DNA of 49,245 nucleotides from Verrucomicrobiia bacterium (lineage in GTDB: Bacteria; Verrucomicrobiota; Verrucomicrobiia; Limisphaerales; JAJOIW01). Below are positions 46,401 through 49,245 of the stretch, piece after piece (the stretch's first letter is position 1; the number at the start of each line of letters is the position of its first letter). The DNA lies in NCBI GenBank assembly GCA_030425355.1, contig JAUIAG010000006.1:1-49245 (forward strand), in the 5' to 3' direction. A program made the translations under genes and the position numbers. The notes below the pieces were generated by a model. The model worked only from the letters and a program-made list of their open reading frames with translations. It did not search any database and was not told where the DNA came from.

Positions 46401-49245
46401 CTGGTGGATGGCGGTAATGTCGAGAATGGCGAATGGGTGCCGGTGGATGTGATATGGAATGCGGAGGACAGAGTCATGGAAGTCCATGTCAATGGTAACC
46501 TGGTCCAGACCATACAGCGCGATGTCATCAACACGGCACTCAATGGTTCAACAGATGCCTATATTGGATTCACGGCCGCGGCGGATCCGCTGCATCCCAA
46601 TCGCTATGGCGTTCGTGTCCGTGAGCTGTCGGTGACAGATTTGCTTGATCCGGGCTTCCAGCTGGTGGCGGCTGAGCAGCAGGTGTCGAGATTTGATCCG
46701 GAAGGCGTCATTCTTGATCCGGAACTGCTGGTTGTCAGCGATACTCCGGGCGCACTTCTCGACGGGGCATCAGTCCGCTTTGTCACCCATCCCGACCCCG
46801 AAACTGAATGTCTGTTCGTGTCGGACCCGGCACCGGAAACACTTGATACCGGTACGTATCCAGTCTCATCTCCGACCCGCCTGTCTGTAAAGACCGGTGG
46901 GACGGTTCCGGGCGGGGGAACAGTTGACGGGATAGAGTGGGTTTATCACCCGCAGCGGGGGACCCTCGAACTGCGGGGGGAAGCATCCGTCGGGCACTAT
47001 CAGGCAGTGCTTCGCCGGGTCGCCTATTTCAATGCCGATTATCTGAAGGCGGATGCCGCATCGCACCGGTTCTCGGTGAATCTCGGCTCAGCCATGGCCA
47101 TGAATTCTTCCAGCACAGCCGAGGATCCCAGGTTTTTTCAGATATACTCGCGTCAGACGCCACTCACCTGGAACGAAGCATGGGTCATTGCCCGCTCCAA
47201 AAAGCTGTTCGGCAACAGCGGGTATCTGGCAACAGTCACCAGTGCCGGAGAGAATGAATTGATCCGTAAGCAATTCAGCTTTGACAAGGCATGGATCGGC
47301 GCAACGGATAGCGACACGGACAAGGAATGGCGATGGGTCACCGGTCCGGAAGGCATCGAGGACAGTCGACAGGGAAGGCATTTCTTTCAACAGAATGGAT
47401 CTCCCGAAGCGGACCATACTCAGGGATCCGCCGGCGGTGTGGCCGTCAATTCCAGATACGCAAACTGGAGCCCGAATCAGCCGGATGCATACGCGCCCAA
47501 TCAGCCGGAAGACTATGCCTTCATAAACAGTGACGGCTTCTGGAGCGACACCAGTCTCCGCGCCGGGAACAGTATCCACTATTTTGTCGCGGAGTTCGGC
47601 GGTCTGCCGGGACAGCCGTCACTGGCGGATCTCTACGCGGAAATAAACCTTCATCTGCAGGTCGCCGACTCGGATCTCGACGGCATCATCGATGACCTGG
47701 ACCTCTGCGCGGGGACACCGGAAGGCACGAGGGTCGACTATCAGGGATGTCCGCTGCCGGTCCCGGTGGCCGAGGACGCCATGGGCGTCATGGAAACTGC
47801 AATTCCGCTCACCATCTCCTTTGCCGGAAATGAAAAGTCTGAATACATTCAGATCCTCGGTCTCCCGGACGGGTCGGTATTGAACTCGGGGCACCAGACG
47901 AGGTCCGGATTCTGGGTGGTGCCGGTCAGTGATCTGGACAACCTGGCAGTCGTCCCGCCTGACGGGTTCTCTGGCGATATTTCTCTCACCATCGCCGCTC
48001 CAGCCTCCAATCAGTTCCTCCACTTTGATAACGGCACATTCGGAAAGCGGGGAGGACTGTCGCTCCTTCCAAAATACGCGGGGCCACTCCTGGAAGGATA
48101 CACGGATTTCTCCTATTTTGCGGGTGCCACAGAGGATGCACAATACACTGTCACAAACTGGAACTGGTGGAAGACCACAGTCTTCGACCGCCTGGAACCG
48201 GTCCGGGGATACTTTGGTGTGTTTGATCTGGATATCCCCGGGGTTCTGGTCGATGTGCCCGTCGAAAACCTCGTTCCCGGTGAGATTTACGAGCTGGCCT
48301 TCTGGATGGCAAACCTGAACACCCAACAGGCCACCGCCACATCACCAATCGTCCTCGAGGCCGGATTCGTCCGCGACGGGGGATTTGTGGCTGAATACCA
48401 TCCGGACAGGCTTCCCGGTTTCTTCCCTCTCCTTTCGGACTGGGAAAAACGATGGGCCCATCATGGGTTCCTTTTCACGGCTGACAACACCGGGACCATG
48501 CGTTTTCAGCTCAGGAACCTTTCTCAATATTTCAACGCCGGCAATGACATCGCGGTGGACTCCTTCTCGGTTCGCAGGCTTGTCACCACCGGGATGACTC
48601 TCTCCGTGCTCGGCCAGGAGATTGATGCTGTCGGTTCGACGGGATTCAACACCGAGTTGCTGCCGATCACCATCAATCGGGGCGATGTGATTTCCAGCCG
48701 GCCTTTCCTGGTTCGTGGTGTGCCCGCCGGCGCCGAACTGTCTCACGGGAGTGAGATTGCCCCCGGAATCTGGATTGTCGGTGCGAACCATATCGATAAC
48801 CTTTCCGTACTGGTGGCACGGAACTTCCACGGGCCATTTGAAATTCAGGCCACGCAGATCGGATACAATGCATCGGTCACCGGTCGGGATCTTGGAAATT
48901 ATTACGGCCTCGAACTCGGGGACCGTGCGCTTCACGGACTGAACAGGGGGCTTCAGCCGCGGAATCAAAATGACGACAGCTTCGGGCCCGATGGCACACC
49001 GATCAGGGTCACATACCCCCCGTCGAACCCGGATATCGTCACCACCGTCATCGCCGATGCCGTGGAAGCCATTTATGAGATTTACCAGGCGGCTCATCTG
49101 ACTCTCGTCACTGACATGCCGCATCGGTACAGCCACAATTCCCAATCCATCTGGGGCTACGTTGATCTGGTTGATTTCCCGCGAGACTACACCGAGACAC
49201 AGCTCATGAATGTGGTGGACACGGCGAGGGCTTTGGTCGAACTCA
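43479..49245 (+). CDS. Second giant multi-lectin surface protein, incomplete at the window edge
   Basis: The frame is open from the ATG at 43479 to the end of the window, 1922 complete codons without a stop; the 3' end is missing. Approximate order: a 45-residue polar and basic leader, then a hydrophobic signal core (48-68); an N-terminal propeller-like part (71-241); PAGANRALL module (265-574); second propeller-like domain (596-828) with YSIDLLTGES; L-type lectin (876-1048); adhesin LRRVAYFN module (1081-1201); C-type lectin (1218-1375, with WIGATD, WRWVTGPE, EDYAFI); TSP3 (1398-1427); repeat-CBM-repeat (1435-1808); then a QAAHL helical patch. It is a paralogue of the preceding 5395-residue protein. 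ATG at 43494 is an alternative start. I infer a secreted glycan-binding protein; final size and C-terminal anchoring are unknown. Confidence 0.88.
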   Translation, partial: MNQSFMRHREWAGPCGLKPEHAQTCRVRVTATTPGFDFKQRRQCFSGPFSFLVFFLFMVIAARTGDAAALHVLGANGAISAFESDGSLRNTVFTDDQLDSRYVGIANYKGELLLLSNDGNIDDFHPELGYRTNPFTHLGGFAGYRGLAFDPVSETLLLLNPNAVIEARDSNGTMVYQHPFHGVAVDSTARDITYDSVHHRIMALNERGRVIAYDALGNVIPTEFDGTHEVVDMATRFGIALIFDPFDLFQGGSWPFEVRPVSVLNSSAAGASGAGQNGVPALHEFHIPAGANRALLVVAAFERDHMLPLAAGEEDYDGDGFSSGKNFAAPNFHAGDYTINARFEGSGGVVNQRNPLAFPQGDLRFTHQYLYSRAAPESVLGARYSAETYHIAIYESHISALLNGSEEGTVSISLDDISLPASAGDDAILMAFVFDNVEQSTRGITRSGVEVSSNGLSVGAPANWVKVDTDLDSLQEPDEPQDGFLAVGFNFLGQPNGQGGFVPTAGFTQLENLVTSNSGGTYNAHNDPDGISMSAEYRNGPDSGIIDEFTMAANGPADLKSNGGTILGFTVEAIGAGHSGEDDPFVRSRIPVDTRTYLIQTSDADIYSIDLLTGESWLLVDNSFQGQVNGAGFNVIDGTIWGYPNDQNQSSLVKYDGSFRPQLVPIIGLNPGNYVTGDINTAGLLFLKADARVEIIDLNPYSPSYLTSIGEVTLHPRPDEGFNFHDWAFSPVDGKLYTVNQSSRLIRVEPLTGAMEIINSVEGMMSPEAQGTNGAIFFDSDGHIYISDNDTGVIYKIHSPHLYSPGDMVVSTIFSHGPRSGINDGVRAPSEVLTAANPRDVSRGVISVDKYSFLGGAEFIPATGNILLAGPDPGDQTGAVWKKEKIDLSEDFHISADLYLGEDDSGRGGITLTIQDSLAGNQAVASDTNSLGIVPGSFGVYFKTWSEGVEPLEDHTAFYENGVIAPVGPPPVPILVDGGNVENGEWVPVDVIWNAEDRVMEVHVNGNLVQTIQRDVINTALNGSTDAYIGFTAAADPLHPNRYGVRVRELSVTDLLDPGFQLVAAEQQVSRFDPEGVILDPELLVVSDTPGALLDGASVRFVTHPDPETECLFVSDPAPETLDTGTYPVSSPTRLSVKTGGTVPGGGTVDGIEWVYHPQRGTLELRGEASVGHYQAVLRRVAYFNADYLKADAASHRFSVNLGSAMAMNSSSTAEDPRFFQIYSRQTPLTWNEAWVIARSKKLFGNSGYLATVTSAGENELIRKQFSFDKAWIGATDSDTDKEWRWVTGPEGIEDSRQGRHFFQQNGSPEADHTQGSAGGVAVNSRYANWSPNQPDAYAPNQPEDYAFINSDGFWSDTSLRAGNSIHYFVAEFGGLPGQPSLADLYAEINLHLQVADSDLDGIIDDLDLCAGTPEGTRVDYQGCPLPVPVAEDAMGVMETAIPLTISFAGNEKSEYIQILGLPDGSVLNSGHQTRSGFWVVPVSDLDNLAVVPPDGFSGDISLTIAAPASNQFLHFDNGTFGKRGGLSLLPKYAGPLLEGYTDFSYFAGATEDAQYTVTNWNWWKTTVFDRLEPVRGYFGVFDLDIPGVLVDVPVENLVPGEIYELAFWMANLNTQQATATSPIVLEAGFVRDGGFVAEYHPDRLPGFFPLLSDWEKRWAHHGFLFTADNTGTMRFQLRNLSQYFNAGNDIAVDSFSVRRLVTTGMTLSVLGQEIDAVGSTGFNTELLPITINRGDVISSRPFLVRGVPAGAELSHGSEIAPGIWIVGANHIDNLSVLVARNFHGPFEIQATQIGYNASVTGRDLGNYYGLELGDRALHGLNRGLQPRNQNDDSFGPDGTPIRVTYPPSNPDIVTTVIADAVEAIYEIYQAAHLTLVTDMPHRYSHNSQSIWGYVDLVDFPRDYTETQLMNVVDTARALVEL
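44242..49245 (+). repeat. Paralogous block, copy 2 (in the following partial gene)
   Basis: This block has the same order of modules as 32240-38630, without the ConA-like pair. The copies are clearly related in protein (for example PAGANRALL, VFDNVEQ, IDLLTG, ETAIPL, AGAELSHG) but have diverged in DNA, so the duplication is not recent. The block runs off the window. Confidence 0.85.

Overview
The window looks like chromosomal DNA of a member of the Verrucomicrobiota (PVC superphylum). The signs are a DUF1592/DUF1552 gene pair, a propeller-HEAT-cytochrome c protein of the Planctomycetes/Verrucomicrobia type, an H-X9-DG-type pseudopilin, weak or absent Shine-Dalgarno sites, and very large secreted modular proteins. 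The lineage is inferred from gene content only. I saw no rRNA, tRNA, CRISPR array, insertion sequence or prophage gene.

Positions 1-26407 hold mostly housekeeping and catabolic genes. A minus-strand operon (3922-41) encodes an exported class C beta-lactamase-fold hydrolase, an Ala-Glu-type dipeptide epimerase and a DUF819 membrane protein. This suggests salvage of cell-wall peptides. Divergent from it are a DUF1592 c-type cytochrome protein and a DUF1552 protein (4414-8369). Next come a lipoprotein with eight 23-residue repeats and a peptidoglycan-binding domain (8843-9949), a DUF2835 protein, glutamine-dependent NAD synthetase (nadE), a zinc deacetylase, a large propeller-HEAT-cytochrome protein, a pseudopilin and a small lipase-like hydrolase. 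uxaE and uxaC form a minus-strand hexuronate operon. murJ diverges from it and converges on an O-antigen ligase/TPR protein. leuC stands without leuD.

Positions 26801-49245 are dominated by two giant secreted genes in tandem on the plus strand. The first (26801-42988) encodes 5395 residues: L-type lectin, calcium-binding thrombospondin type-3 runs, a fibro-slime domain, propeller, C-type lectin, adhesin-type repeats, Ig-like and LamG modules. It ends at a strong terminator. The second starts near 43479 and stays open to the window edge (at least 1922 codons). It is a paralogue with the same modules in the same order, but it lacks two ConA-like modules that the first gene carries. Together they look like a locus for very large glycan-binding surface or matrix proteins made by duplication and module shuffling. 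This is the most novel part of the window.
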